NCBI GenBank assembly: GCA_965224605.1
Contig: CBDCZP010000006.1
Coordinates: 248,001 to 312,000, forward strand
Source of the DNA: HyVt-477 sp965224605
GTDB taxonomy: Bacteria; Pseudomonadota; Gammaproteobacteria; Thiotrichales; Thiotrichaceae
Reading direction: 5' to 3'
DNA length: 64,000 nucleotides
Each line of letters starts with the position of its first letter. The stretch's first letter is position 1. This document shows, piece after piece, positions 40,857-50,293 of this stretch. Position numbers and translations under genes: made by a program. A model generated the notes under the pieces. That model did not search any database. It was not told the DNA's origin and saw nothing but the letters and a program-made list of their open reading frames with translations.

Positions 40857-42467
40857 TCAGTTTTTTCTTAATAGAATTCCATCCATCACTACAAGACCTT
40901 TTACTTTACTGTAACTATGGGTAGCTATCACGTCTTTATCCCAATCGGGTTCAATGCAGGTGATTAATTTTTCTTTGTACTCTGTTTCACTCAGTAAGGT
41001 AATTTCGTTGATGTTAACGCCGTAACCATAGTGGTGAGAGCAGTTTTGTGAGGGACGAAACGTTTTACCGTTTTCAGTAAATATTTTTCCTGCAGGTCTA
41101 GCTGTTTTTACATCGGAGACAATGGGGTTTAAAGAATGCGGAATCCACTCGGTCGTTATAAAGTCATTTTCGGTATCCTCGGTATAAAACAAAAACAGCT
41201 CATCGTGAGGAGAAGCGCCTGTATTTTCCATGATATTGGTAAATAACCACCATTTGCCATTCTCAAAGTGCAAAGTAGTATCGGCTGCTTGCACCCCTTC
41301 CATCAAGTTCATAATAAATTCCCACTGATGGGGGAACTGGACACACTTATAGAGTTCAACGGTGAAGTTATCGAAGCTTTCGGGGATCATGTAATACTCC
41401 CCCTGATGCTTAAATACATTGGGATAAGATAGGTGATAATCTTTTTCCAGTATTTTTTTAGGCGCAGTATAGTTTCCCTTCTTATCCATTTCGATTACAG
41501 ATAAATAGCCTTTGTCTGTGACAAAGGGTAATTCTTCAATGAAAATATAGTATCTATCATTTTCATAAATAACATGCGGGTCAGCCCAAAACACGTCTTT
41601 GGGAGGTACTAGTTTGATGAAGCTGGACATATCTGAGGATGTTGCAGGATTTAAGCTATACAGCAAAAACCATTGTTCAAAATTCTGCAAGTATTTCCGT
41701 TTTTTCGTTATTTTGAAAAATATTTTTTTAGCCAATAACAGGGTGTACTGAACACTGTTTGGAGCAAGGGTTTGAATGGAGTGACCGGAGCGAGTAGAGC
41801 TGTCTTGTTTTGAATTCAAACGGCTAAAAAAAGCTTCGTTGCCTTTTCCTCCATGTTGAATATTTTTCAATCCACGTGCGGCAAACGAGCTACTCTTCCA
41901 ATAGTTAGGATTATTGGTTCCATAAACAGAAGCTTCGTGCGTACAAGAATAAGATTTTTGTAGGGTACAAGGATGGGTTAACTTCGGATGGACAACCTGT
42001 AAGCTTGATCCAATCTCTGGTCGAGAGGTGAATGTTTCCCAAAAGCCTTCGTAACCTGTTCTGTGAGACGAACCTTCATTAAACAGATGATTCCAAACTC
42101 CGTAAGTTACATCCAGTTTTTCTTGATTCTCCAACGCATGATCTGTGTAGTTAATTAGTACGTCTGCTTCTACAGCCACTTCAGCATGGTTTTGAACAGG
42201 GATGTCTGAAAGGAGGTTGTTGATATTTTCTCGTTGGCGATAATCTGGCCCAGCTATATCACTATCAAAGAACTTAATTGATAGGTTGTTCAATAGTTTC
42301 TGTATAAAACATAATGAGGGAGCGTTTTCTTTTGGGGGGTCAAGCAGTACACAGTCTATTTCGACATGATCCAGTTTTAGAATATGCTCAATCGACCGAT
42401 AAACCCAAGCTTGTACATTCGAGTTATCCACCACAATCGCAACACGTAATATTTGTTTTTTCATCAA
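40857..42467 (-). CDS. formyltransferase-like plus GH43-like (five-bladed propeller) glycan-modifying protein
   Basis: 536 residues. The N-terminal ~250 resemble a formyltransferase-like fold (LRVAIVVDNSNVQAWVYRSIE, ADVLINYTDH). From ~285 the domain resembles the glucosamine inositolphosphorylceramide transferase N-terminal/GH43-like propeller: FWADPHVIYENDRYYIFIEEL, LSYPNVFKHQGEYYMIPES, AADTTLHFENGKWWLFT and KTARPAGKIF. This architecture occurs in polysaccharide clusters and probably transfers a sugar or acyl group. Last gene of the six-gene operon; it overlaps the flippase by 4 bp. Activity is inferred from context. Confidence 0.7.
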   Translation of the reverse strand: MMKKQILRVAIVVDNSNVQAWVYRSIEHILKLDHVEIDCVLLDPPKENAPSLCFIQKLLNNLSIKFFDSDIAGPDYRQRENINNLLSDIPVQNHAEVAVEADVLINYTDHALENQEKLDVTYGVWNHLFNEGSSHRTGYEGFWETFTSRPEIGSSLQVVHPKLTHPCTLQKSYSCTHEASVYGTNNPNYWKSSSFAARGLKNIQHGGKGNEAFFSRLNSKQDSSTRSGHSIQTLAPNSVQYTLLLAKKIFFKITKKRKYLQNFEQWFLLYSLNPATSSDMSSFIKLVPPKDVFWADPHVIYENDRYYIFIEELPFVTDKGYLSVIEMDKKGNYTAPKKILEKDYHLSYPNVFKHQGEYYMIPESFDNFTVELYKCVQFPHQWEFIMNLMEGVQAADTTLHFENGKWWLFTNIMENTGASPHDELFLFYTEDTENDFITTEWIPHSLNPIVSDVKTARPAGKIFTENGKTFRPSQNCSHHYGYGVNINEITLLSETEYKEKLITCIEPDWDKDVIATHSYSKVKGLVVMDGILLRKN

Positions 42468-43738
42468 CTTTCTTTTTGTATCTTGTTATGCCGTCGCGCA
42501 TCCAGTTCGCAATAGATGAACATAGCAATATTTATAAATAATGAAACCGTAACGATCCCTATCGTTGCATAAACTGCACCTAAAATGCCGTACATGGGGA
42601 TAAACAAAGCATTTAATCCGATGTTTAGTGCGCCTTTCATCAACGTAATCGCTGAATTGAACAAGAACCAGCCTCGCCCAATCCACTGTACACTCATCAC
42701 GGTATTGATCGTGTTGACAATAATGGTTATCAGAAGTAGCTGGAAAATAACGATAGCCGCTCTAAATTCCTCTCCAGCCAACCAGATAAGCCACCAGTCT
42801 GCTGTAAACCCCATAATGAGTGATGAGCTGATAATAAACGCCAGAGTCAGTGCCAATATTTTCTTCTGATACGACCAGACGCCATACACACCTTTTCGAG
42901 TTAGTTCGCCTTGGAGTACAGTGTTGGCTGCATAAGAGACAATGAGCATCATTTGACTCATTTGCACAGCAAGTTGATAAATACCCGTTTGCTCATTACC
43001 CAGATAGGCATTGACCATGATGATATCGATACTGGTTGTCATGATCGCACCGATAGTGCCCAAATGCATTTTTACGCCGTTTTTGAGCAGGTCTTTGTAG
43101 GTTTCGTAGCTATAGTTGATTTTTGAAGAGGTGTTACTAAGCAGGCTTTTGACACCACCTAAAGCAATAATAAATTGCCATATGATTTTAGAAATCAGTA
43201 CACCCAAAACCCCAAAACCTGCAACAACAACCAATAATACGATAGACAAGCTATTGGTTGTGCTTCCAACTATCTGATACTTATTATACACATTTAGCCG
43301 GTCTTCAATATTAAGCAAAGCATTGGTATACATATCCCACATGCCGAGAGGCAAGCCGATAAAACCAATCAGTAATGCAATTGCAGGTATCTCACCCAAT
43401 ACGTTTGGCCAGCCCCAGTAATGACCACCGACATACAACAGTGTAATTAAACACCAACCTAATAAAGTAACAAATAGTGTATGCCCAAAAAGTGTACCTA
43501 ACATTTTGGGGAGCCATTTTTTACTACGTTCTTTGGTAGCCTGGAAAATGAGTACAGAGCCCAAGCTAACTGCGGCCATCTCAACAAAGATATTTACCCA
43601 AGTAGTGACGGAGGCGACAATTCCACGGCCTTCAGGGCCCAACCATCGGGCAGTGATAGACAGCGTAATAATACCCAGCAAAACAGAATAGATTTTTGCA
43701 CCACCTGTTTGCATTATTTTAAGTATGAGATCGCGCAT
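42464..43738 (-). CDS. polysaccharide flippase (Wzx-like, MOP superfamily)
   Basis: 424 residues with about 12 hydrophobic helices. SVLLGIITLSITARWLGPEGRGIVA is the typical flippase N-terminus, with the G-P-E-G-R-G turn after helix 1. Would flip lipid-linked oligosaccharide across the inner membrane. Its presence in the operon argues that the product is a surface polymer or glycolipid. No Wzy polymerase or ligase is seen next to it. Confidence 0.88.
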   Translation of the reverse strand: MRDLILKIMQTGGAKIYSVLLGIITLSITARWLGPEGRGIVASVTTWVNIFVEMAAVSLGSVLIFQATKERSKKWLPKMLGTLFGHTLFVTLLGWCLITLLYVGGHYWGWPNVLGEIPAIALLIGFIGLPLGMWDMYTNALLNIEDRLNVYNKYQIVGSTTNSLSIVLLVVVAGFGVLGVLISKIIWQFIIALGGVKSLLSNTSSKINYSYETYKDLLKNGVKMHLGTIGAIMTTSIDIIMVNAYLGNEQTGIYQLAVQMSQMMLIVSYAANTVLQGELTRKGVYGVWSYQKKILALTLAFIISSSLIMGFTADWWLIWLAGEEFRAAIVIFQLLLITIIVNTINTVMSVQWIGRGWFLFNSAITLMKGALNIGLNALFIPMYGILGAVYATIGIVTVSLFINIAMFIYCELDARRHNKIQKES

Positions 43739-43776
43739 TATCTAAAAGTCCTTAGAGCGTCGGGAATAGTGGCTGA

Positions 43777-44823
43777 TTAGACAGGCAGGGAAACCCTATA
43801 ACGAGTTGCTAACTCTTCAAGCATTGCTGTAGTTGCATGATTGATCGTTAAACCCTTCACTCTATTCTCTTCATATTTTTTCCAGCGACACTCTCCAGGA
43901 AGCAAGACCGGTTTGCTCTCATCCGGTAACCCTGAGACACGTAGTAAACTAATAAAAGACTCCATACGGACGTAATAATCTTCAATGGGCATGAGTTTGC
44001 CAATATCAATAGCTATAAAAAAATGACCATTATCCCCGCTATCATCGAAGTTTTTATACATCGATTTCACACCATGAGAATAACCCGCACCGGTGATAAT
44101 ACCACTGAGAATCTCAACCATCAGAGATAACCCATAACCTTTTGCACCTCCAAATGGGAGAATCGTGCCTTTTTCTACAGCGGCAGGGTCTTTAATATAA
44201 GCACCTTGGCTATCAACGGCGATTCCATCGGGTAACTCTTCGCCTTTCTCGATGCATTTTCTAATGCTTGAACCTGCACTGGCAGAAGTCGCCATATCTA
44301 ACAACAAACTATGACCATTCTTACGAGGCGCCGAGAACGCAAAAGGGTTGGTGCCAAGTACTGAACTCACACCATTATAGGCAGCCACTTTGGGAAAGGA
44401 GTTACTGGCTACAATGCCGATCATACCTACGGCAGCAGCCTGCTCAATGTAATAAGCCCCGGCTCCAAAAAAATTACTGTCTTTCACACCGACAAAAGCA
44501 ATACCTGTTTTTTTTGCAATATTGATGGCTTCTTCCATGGCTTTGTAGGCAATATAATGCCCCATGCCCTTATTGCCATCTAAAACAACCGCGGATGTAC
44601 TATTAGCCTGAATCGTGTAATGACAGGGAGTATTAACCAAACCTTTTTCAATACGTTCAGTCAAGATAGGCAGTCGCCACACACCTTGATTATCTCGACC
44701 CACAAAATCACACCACACCAGTACATCGGCAAGCACGGTGGCTTCCTCTTTATCTGCACCACTGGCGACCAGAATATCTTTTGCGAACGTTTGTAATTCT
44801 TCTTGTGTGGTTGTTATTTCCAT
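43777..44823 (-). CDS. LDH2/MDH2 family oxidoreductase homologue with altered active-site motifs
   Basis: 348 residues with the fold signature of the LDH2/malate dehydrogenase family (NPFAFSAP, LLLDMATSASAGSSIRK, GGAKGYGLSLMVEIL). The usual GHxSHG is GRDNQG at 42-47, and the usual SNHFG is SNFFG at 116-120, so residues normally supplying the catalytic histidines are absent. It may use other residues, a different substrate, or be non-catalytic. It overlaps the upstream ATP-grasp gene by 10 bp. In the pathway it could reduce a 2-keto or imino acid. Confidence 0.82.
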   Translation of the reverse strand: MEITTTQEELQTFAKDILVASGADKEEATVLADVLVWCDFVGRDNQGVWRLPILTERIEKGLVNTPCHYTIQANSTSAVVLDGNKGMGHYIAYKAMEEAINIAKKTGIAFVGVKDSNFFGAGAYYIEQAAAVGMIGIVASNSFPKVAAYNGVSSVLGTNPFAFSAPRKNGHSLLLDMATSASAGSSIRKCIEKGEELPDGIAVDSQGAYIKDPAAVEKGTILPFGGAKGYGLSLMVEILSGIITGAGYSHGVKSMYKNFDDSGDNGHFFIAIDIGKLMPIEDYYVRMESFISLLRVSGLPDESKPVLLPGECRWKKYEENRVKGLTINHATTAMLEELATRYRVSLPV

Positions 44824-46019
44824 GGGAGATATTCAAAAAACCAATTACGTAGTAGCACCATAGAAGGCTTTGGGTCGGTAAGGCTGAAATAAGGGAAAAC
44901 TGTTGGATAATAAGCAATGCTTTTAACCCATTGTAAGAAGTTAAGTTCACCACGAGCCGCTAACTGATGGTAGGACCTGATATCTTCTCTTGGATACCAA
45001 TAGTGCAGGTTTTCTTTATATTCAGTGGCGGTGGACAGTTTAGTACCTGTCAAAAACTGATAGATCATATAAGAAATGTCCATTCCTGATCGTGTTACCA
45101 ATTCTTGTCCTGCGGTATAGCGGGCATTGCATTCAATAATTTTGAGCTGACCATCTCGCGGATCCGTCTTGAATTCAACATTAGCTACCCCTGTAAAACC
45201 AATGTTACGAAAAAAATGTTCGCCTGTTTTTGCAGTTTCAGGAAGCCATTTTGTTTCGTGAAAGCAGCCACTACCAAAGTTAGGGGGAGAGCGTCGAAAA
45301 ACGCGTTTAGTAAATGTGAACAATGCATGCCCGTCGTCGTCAATATGAGTATAATAGCTACTTAGTAAAGTATCTGGGCCTGGAATCAATTCTGAAATCA
45401 TAAATTCCAGACCTTTTGCTACTACTTCTGTCGCTTTTTCGTGAAGCTCTTCCTTATTGTTAATCTGTAATAATTTCTTTCCATCAAAGGCCTTTTGAAA
45501 AAGATGAGAATGGATTGGCTTAATAATGGCGGGATAAGTAATTTCGTCTTCAATTTTTTCGATATCAGCAAGTGAATCAATATTCCAAAATTCGGGAATA
45601 CCAATCCCAGCCTCCTTGGCCATCCTTAGTGTTTCTTGCTTATCAAGCATGGCCTTTTGTAAATGCGGTTTCTGCACATCTAGAATATACTTCTCAGCCA
45701 ATGCTGCATGATTATCGATGATAAATTCAATTCCCTCATCACTACAAGCCAGCATAATACTACCGTCATATTGTTGGCTCTCTTCGCCTAGCAGGAGTTC
45801 CTTAAAATAATCTCTAGGACGCATTCCTTCAGGTACGATAAATTTCCGATCAATAAAGCGTGAATTAAAAGCCTGACAGTTCGGCGTTGAAGCAACAGAT
45901 ACCGGAATTCCTCTTTTTCCCAAACTGCGAACAATAGATAGTGCATTTTCTAAACCTCCCACAATAATTACGGGGACTTTATTCGCTGATTTAGCTGTTT
46001 TAACTGACTGGGCTGACAT
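44814..46019 (-). CDS. ATP-grasp carboxylate-amine ligase-like protein
   Basis: 401 residues. The N-terminal PVIIVGGLENALSIVRSLGKRGIPV is the Rossmann-like part of this ATP-grasp group (COG3919, D-aspartate ligase-like). YPAIIKPIHSHLFQKAF holds the ATP lysine, FMISELIPGPD the second strand, and LKIIECNARYTAGQELVTRSG the Mg-binding glutamate and asparagine. Would activate a carboxylate as acyl phosphate and join it to an amine. Substrate unknown. Fits a role adding an amino acid or acid to a glycan precursor. Confidence 0.82.
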   Translation of the reverse strand: MSAQSVKTAKSANKVPVIIVGGLENALSIVRSLGKRGIPVSVASTPNCQAFNSRFIDRKFIVPEGMRPRDYFKELLLGEESQQYDGSIMLACSDEGIEFIIDNHAALAEKYILDVQKPHLQKAMLDKQETLRMAKEAGIGIPEFWNIDSLADIEKIEDEITYPAIIKPIHSHLFQKAFDGKKLLQINNKEELHEKATEVVAKGLEFMISELIPGPDTLLSSYYTHIDDDGHALFTFTKRVFRRSPPNFGSGCFHETKWLPETAKTGEHFFRNIGFTGVANVEFKTDPRDGQLKIIECNARYTAGQELVTRSGMDISYMIYQFLTGTKLSTATEYKENLHYWYPREDIRSYHQLAARGELNFLQWVKSIAYYPTVFPYFSLTDPKPSMVLLRNWFFEYLPWK

Positions 46020-46042
46020 AATGGACTCTATTGTTATTGTAT

Positions 46043-47131
46043 TTATCTATTGATGGGGTGGTTTTTCAGAATGTAATCCAGCACCAGTCCACCAACAGGG
46101 AGGATAGCGTCTTCATCTGAAACAAGGGAGTGATGATGCAATCCAGGTGTTGTATTGATTTCATTGATCACACCACCTGTTTCAGACAAGGGCTTGGAAA
46201 TGTCCGTAGTAATCAAATCCAGACCTGCTAGTTCAATACGGTACAACGTAGAAACTTGTCGTCCCATTTCGATAACGTCCGGATGCACCTGATCCCTAAC
46301 CACATGGTTTTCATTCTTTGTATTCTGATTAACGACTTTTTTAATCGTTATTTTCTTTCCTGCCGAGGGGACATCGTGCAAAGAAAGGCTTAGTTCTTTC
46401 AGTGTTCTTTTACAATCTGCATCAATTTGAAGAGGGCTAAGCGCCGTCATTGTTTGTGCATTCTCTCTGGCTGTATTTTCCAAGCTAACAAGTTGTTTTA
46501 TGGTGTGCTTTCCGTCAGCAATAATGCACGGCGGGTCTCTACGAACCGCATCAATGAATTCTCCGTTTAAAAAGAGTAGCCGATAAGAATCACCTAATAT
46601 ATGATTTTCTATCAATAGTTGATGACTATATTGTGAAGCATGAATAGCGGCTTGCTTTAGAGCCTCAGGTGTACGTATGTTGACGGTAACTCCTTGACCT
46701 GCCCACGAATCCATTGGTTTGACGACAACATCACCCTTAGTTTGCTGTTGAACCTGTTGCTGGAATAGATAGGCCTTTTCAATACTTTCCAGAGTAAACA
46801 ACTGAGATTGGGGAACAGGAAAACCATCTTCACTCAACAACCGGTAAACCAGAGACTTATCGCCCGCTAGCTCTAAAGAAACAGCAGTATCAAGCATCAC
46901 TCTTTCGCCGTGAATAAATGTACAGTTATTGCCTTTCCTTACCAGAAACCAGTCATTCCCTAATGCTTCAATATCGGCATCAATAGAAGCGACAGACTGC
47001 TGCCAAAAATCATCATAGAAACGCTTTCGCAATATTGCAAAGGCGACACGTTGTGCTCTTGCGCGAGGGGAGACTTTATCAGTGATTTTTGTTACAAGAC
47101 GCTTAAGTCGGGTGACTTTGTGTTGCCACAT
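46043..47131 (-). CDS. ATP-grasp ligase resembling the cyanophycin synthetase/glutathione synthetase type
   Basis: 362 residues. KGDVVVKPMDSWAGQGVTVNI has the ATP-binding lysine and glycine-rich loop; ENHILGDSYRLLFLNGEFIDAVRRDP and DGKHTIKQL are typical of CphA-type ATP-grasp domains; GGVINEINTTPGLHHH carries Mg ligands. The Mur-ligase half of CphA is absent. It would form a second amide or peptide bond in the operon's product. 6 bp from the upstream RraA-like gene and 23 bp from the next ligase. Confidence 0.85.
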   Translation of the reverse strand: MWQHKVTRLKRLVTKITDKVSPRARAQRVAFAILRKRFYDDFWQQSVASIDADIEALGNDWFLVRKGNNCTFIHGERVMLDTAVSLELAGDKSLVYRLLSEDGFPVPQSQLFTLESIEKAYLFQQQVQQQTKGDVVVKPMDSWAGQGVTVNIRTPEALKQAAIHASQYSHQLLIENHILGDSYRLLFLNGEFIDAVRRDPPCIIADGKHTIKQLVSLENTARENAQTMTALSPLQIDADCKRTLKELSLSLHDVPSAGKKITIKKVVNQNTKNENHVVRDQVHPDVIEMGRQVSTLYRIELAGLDLITTDISKPLSETGGVINEINTTPGLHHHSLVSDEDAILPVGGLVLDYILKNHPINR

Positions 47132-47137
47132 GAGCTT

Positions 47138-47848
47138 TTATTCTCCGAGAGAGCAGTTGCTCTGCTTGAGCATGTCATCAACCCAGGCATTTGAAAAGAT
47201 ACCTTGTTTGACTTGTGCAACATATTTTTCAAGATTCGCTTTTTGGATATGAAGCCGTTCCAGAATATCTTCCGCAAAATCCTTACGGATAACCACAACG
47301 CCGTTCTCATCGCCACGAATAATATCTCCTGGGTTGACGACAATACCACCACAAGAGATGGAATAGCCTAGTTCTCCTGGGCCACGATGCAAGGGTCCGA
47401 TAGGGGTAATACCTGTTGCATAAACCGGCAATCCTGTTTCTCTAATCCCTTCAACATCTCGAACCAAACCATCAATGACAAAAGCCTGAATGCCAATGTG
47501 CTTCGCTTTATTAGAGACCAGATCACCTAAAACCGCATGACTTCTGTTGCCCGAAGTATCCACAACAACAATATCGCCAGGCTTGGCAATATCAAGCGCT
47601 TTATGCACCATCAAGTTGTCACCTGGAAATACTTTTACTGTGCAGGCAGGTCCACAAATCTCTTTACCGTTTGATATATTATGAATATCTGACGACATGG
47701 TATAGAGGCGATTAATTAAGTCTGAAATGTCGGGAGTCGGGTATTTACTAAACTCATCTATAAGCTCAGGATCTGGTCGGTCTATTTCTTTGCGAACCCT
47801 AAAACCTGGTCCACAATGCATTTCAGTTGTACTAGGTCTTCCAGCCAT
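47138..47848 (-). CDS. RraA-like protein (HMG/CHA aldolase or oxaloacetate decarboxylase family)
   Basis: 236 residues, first gene of the operon, with GGGAGAG before the ATG. GDIVVVDTSGNRSHAVLGDLVSNKA, GLVRDVEGIRETGLPVYA (with catalytic Arg-Asp) and GDENGVVVI are the RraA/class II pyruvate aldolase signatures. In this family members cleave 4-hydroxy-4-methyl-2-oxoglutarate, decarboxylate oxaloacetate or regulate RNase E. Context with ligases and a flippase suggests a role in making or breaking down a keto-acid building block. Confidence 0.88.
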   Translation of the reverse strand: MAGRPSTTEMHCGPGFRVRKEIDRPDPELIDEFSKYPTPDISDLINRLYTMSSDIHNISNGKEICGPACTVKVFPGDNLMVHKALDIAKPGDIVVVDTSGNRSHAVLGDLVSNKAKHIGIQAFVIDGLVRDVEGIRETGLPVYATGITPIGPLHRGPGELGYSISCGGIVVNPGDIIRGDENGVVVIRKDFAEDILERLHIQKANLEKYVAQVKQGIFSNAWVDDMLKQSNCSLGE

Positions 47849-48113
47849 TTTTCTCTCCCGTTTATTATTGGGTCTTAACCTTTGTTATTGAAAAAGCTGC
47901 TTAACAGCATTATGGGAATAAACATATTACATATAATTCAACAGCTTATTTAATTTTGATTGTATCTCGCTTATTATATTGGCTTAAGAAATAAGGGTCA
48001 ATGTTAGTGGGATGATTGGACTGGATTTGAATAGTATAGAAAGTAGAATGCGATAACCTCATAACCCCGTATCTATCATCAATGTCCGTTAAACCGAAGG
48101 CAGATGACTTTCA

Positions 48114-48635
48114 TTAAGGTTTTATTTCAATCATTATTTCTTCAGGTCGATGGAAGTCTGGATCATCGCTAGTTAACTTATTCAAGCTGATATATTGTAT
48201 GGGTCGTTTACCCAAGATAAAACATACATTATGTGTCCACGCTTCATCCCCCAATATATCAACTAAAAACGCTTCAGGAACTTCAAGCTCTGCTTGCCAA
48301 CTGTTTTGTTGCCTTGATGATCTAGTAGTAATTTCGGTAAGTTCTGGTAATAGATTCATGTCGCGTTGTCTGGCTCCGCTAAAAACCATTAACCACCAAG
48401 CTCCATTCGAGGATAAATTCCATTCCAGATATCGCTTCGTTCTGGAGCTTACGATAAACCATTCAGCAACGTCTTGCTCCCAAAGCCCTTCTTTATATCC
48501 ATGAGGTTGTGCGAATGATGTTTTCTCAGGTGGAATGTGTACCTCTACTTTGAATATCCACTTCTCGGATTTAATAACTTCAAAGCCTACTTTTGGACAA
48601 CAGCGGCCATACCAGTCTCTTGTTAAATACTTCAC
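48114..48635 (-). CDS. conserved hypothetical protein, possibly DOMON/CBM9-like fold
   Basis: 173 residues, no signal peptide. GLWEQDVAEWFIVSSRTKRYLEWNLSSNGAWWL resembles the strand pattern of DOMON-like/family 9 carbohydrate-binding folds (an acidic residue, then YLEWN). PEAFLVDILGDEAWTHNVCFILGK follows. The start overlaps the upstream apbE stop by 4 bp (ATGA), suggesting coupling. Function unknown. Confidence 0.55.
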   Translation of the reverse strand: MKYLTRDWYGRCCPKVGFEVIKSEKWIFKVEVHIPPEKTSFAQPHGYKEGLWEQDVAEWFIVSSRTKRYLEWNLSSNGAWWLMVFSGARQRDMNLLPELTEITTRSSRQQNSWQAELEVPEAFLVDILGDEAWTHNVCFILGKRPIQYISLNKLTSDDPDFHRPEEIMIEIKP

Positions 48636-49663
48636 TGAATCCTTAATGTTGAAACCACACGAAAGCCGTCAATCGTTCGAATAACCATGTAGACCTGTAC
48701 CCCTTGTTGTTGCGAAAAGACCAAGCCTTTTTGTTCTCCTAGTACCATTATCGCAGTTGCTAAAGCATCCGCGATCATTGCGGATTCATGTAAAACGGTT
48801 ACTGAGGCTAGTTGATGGGTGACTGGCTTGCCTGTTTTAGGGTCTATGGTATGGCTGTAACGTACGCCTTTTTCTTCAAAATAATTGTGATAGTCACCTG
48901 ATGTTGCTACGGCTATATTCTCTAACGAGATGATCTGTTGTGCGAGCCTGCTGTTACTATTTGTCTGCCGAAGCATGGGTTTTTCAATCGCAATTTGCCA
49001 TCTTTCAGCCTTTGGGTTTCTTCCTTTTACTTTTAATTCCCCCCCTATATCAACCAGGTAATTTTGAACCCCTAGTTGTTCTAATAACGCGGCAATTCTA
49101 TCTACACCATAACCTTTGGCAATTGCAGAAAGGTCTATGCTCAACAATGGAATCGCTTTTACTAGCTGTGGTGGGTTTTCTATGATGGTTAAATGATGAT
49201 AGCCGGTATTTTTCTGCGCTTGTTTAATAGTTTCTTCACTGGGCTTATTGAGTATTATCTTTGAACCAAACCCCCAAAGGCTCACCAATGGCGCAACCGT
49301 AATATCAAAGGCTCCGTTGCTTTGTTCACTCAGGATATTTGCCGCTTCTACCACTTTGACGACAGCCTCAGTAACGTTGAAAGGCTCAGTGCTTTGATGA
49401 CTATTAAATTGGCTAATTTCAGAATCGGAAATGTATGTTGAGAACTGTTGATTAATGGCTAATAGCTCTTGCTTGATTAATTGATCAAGTATGTTTTTGT
49501 CTACCGTCTCAGAGTCGACAACCGTCACATGCCAAAACGTCCCCATTGTTTGACCTTGAAGCTTAATGATGGGTTTTTTTGTTGTGCTTGAGCAGCTTAA
49601 AAGAACTGCGGAAATACATAGCCCGGTGAGGATTAAAGCAAGGAATGAAGTAAGGCTTCGCAC
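48632..49663 (-). CDS. apbE: FAD:protein FMN transferase, lipoprotein form
   Basis: Attaches FMN to threonine of target flavoproteins such as Nqr or Rnf subunits. I choose the GTG at 49663 as start: it lies just after the upstream gene's stop, has GAGG 9 bases before, and gives a signal ending in AVLLSCSS with a lipobox cysteine; an ATG at 49723 would overlap the neighbour by 56 bp. MGTFWHVTV, SIDLSAIAKGYGVDRIA, LVDIGGELKVKGRN and YSHTIDPKTGKPV are ApbE signatures. 344 residues. Target not in window. Confidence 0.93.
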   Translation of the reverse strand: MRSLTSFLALILTGLCISAVLLSCSSTTKKPIIKLQGQTMGTFWHVTVVDSETVDKNILDQLIKQELLAINQQFSTYISDSEISQFNSHQSTEPFNVTEAVVKVVEAANILSEQSNGAFDITVAPLVSLWGFGSKIILNKPSEETIKQAQKNTGYHHLTIIENPPQLVKAIPLLSIDLSAIAKGYGVDRIAALLEQLGVQNYLVDIGGELKVKGRNPKAERWQIAIEKPMLRQTNSNSRLAQQIISLENIAVATSGDYHNYFEEKGVRYSHTIDPKTGKPVTHQLASVTVLHESAMIADALATAIMVLGEQKGLVFSQQQGVQVYMVIRTIDGFRVVSTLRIQ

Positions 49664-49667
49664 GCTG

Positions 49668-50261
49668 TTAATCCTCTTCCATTGGTAAAATACTATGCGG
49701 TAATTTTTGCAAAAAAGTTTCAACGTTTACCGAGGGTAGCTGACACCATGCCGTTACTTGTTGCCCATATTCAATCGTTTTTAGTTGGCCTTCAGTGTCT
49801 TCTAACCAATGGCGCAGGGTGTTTTCTTCTGCAAAAGGTAGCGTTAGCTTCACACATTGTAACGGGACATTGTGAATAAACTCGATTTGCTTTATAGCTT
49901 CAGAAGTTGCGGTAGAATAGGCACGAACCAAGCCACCGGCTCCCAGTTTGATACCTCCAAAATAACGTATAACAACGGCGGCAATCTCACCGGCATCGCT
50001 ATGTTGTAATACATTTAGGATAGGCTTGCCGGCTGTGCCCGTTGGCTCACCATCATCAAACATGGATTGTTCGGAGTTGCTCGGTTGACCCGCGATATAA
50101 GCCCAGCAGACATGTCTGGCATCGGGGTATTCGGTATTTATTTCTGCAAACCATTGTCTGGCCTGTTTGGCTGATTCAATATGCTTTATTTTAGAAATAA
50201 AGCGACTTCGTTTTACTTCGTGCTGGTAACTGCTCATGCCTACGGGTTTTAAATATTCCAC
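49668..50261 (-). CDS. yigZ: IMPACT family protein YigZ
   Basis: 197 residues. KRSRFISKIKHIES, ARHVCWAYI, DDGEPTGTAGKPIL and RYFGGIKLGAGGLVRAYS are the UPF0029/IMPACT signatures, with a C-terminal ferredoxin-like domain from ~130. Role poorly defined, linked to translation control in eukaryotic homologues. It abuts apbE. Confidence 0.93.
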   Translation of the reverse strand: MEYLKPVGMSSYQHEVKRSRFISKIKHIESAKQARQWFAEINTEYPDARHVCWAYIAGQPSNSEQSMFDDGEPTGTAGKPILNVLQHSDAGEIAAVVIRYFGGIKLGAGGLVRAYSTATSEAIKQIEFIHNVPLQCVKLTLPFAEENTLRHWLEDTEGQLKTIEYGQQVTAWCQLPSVNVETFLQKLPHSILPMEED

Positions 50262-50293
50262 GGGTTATAATTACTCAAAAGCTATTCAAACGG

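Noticed and set aside
48632..49723. ATG at 49723 as the apbE start
   Set aside because: Would overlap the IMPACT gene by 56 bp; the GTG at 49663 has a GAGG site and gives a proper lipoprotein signal.
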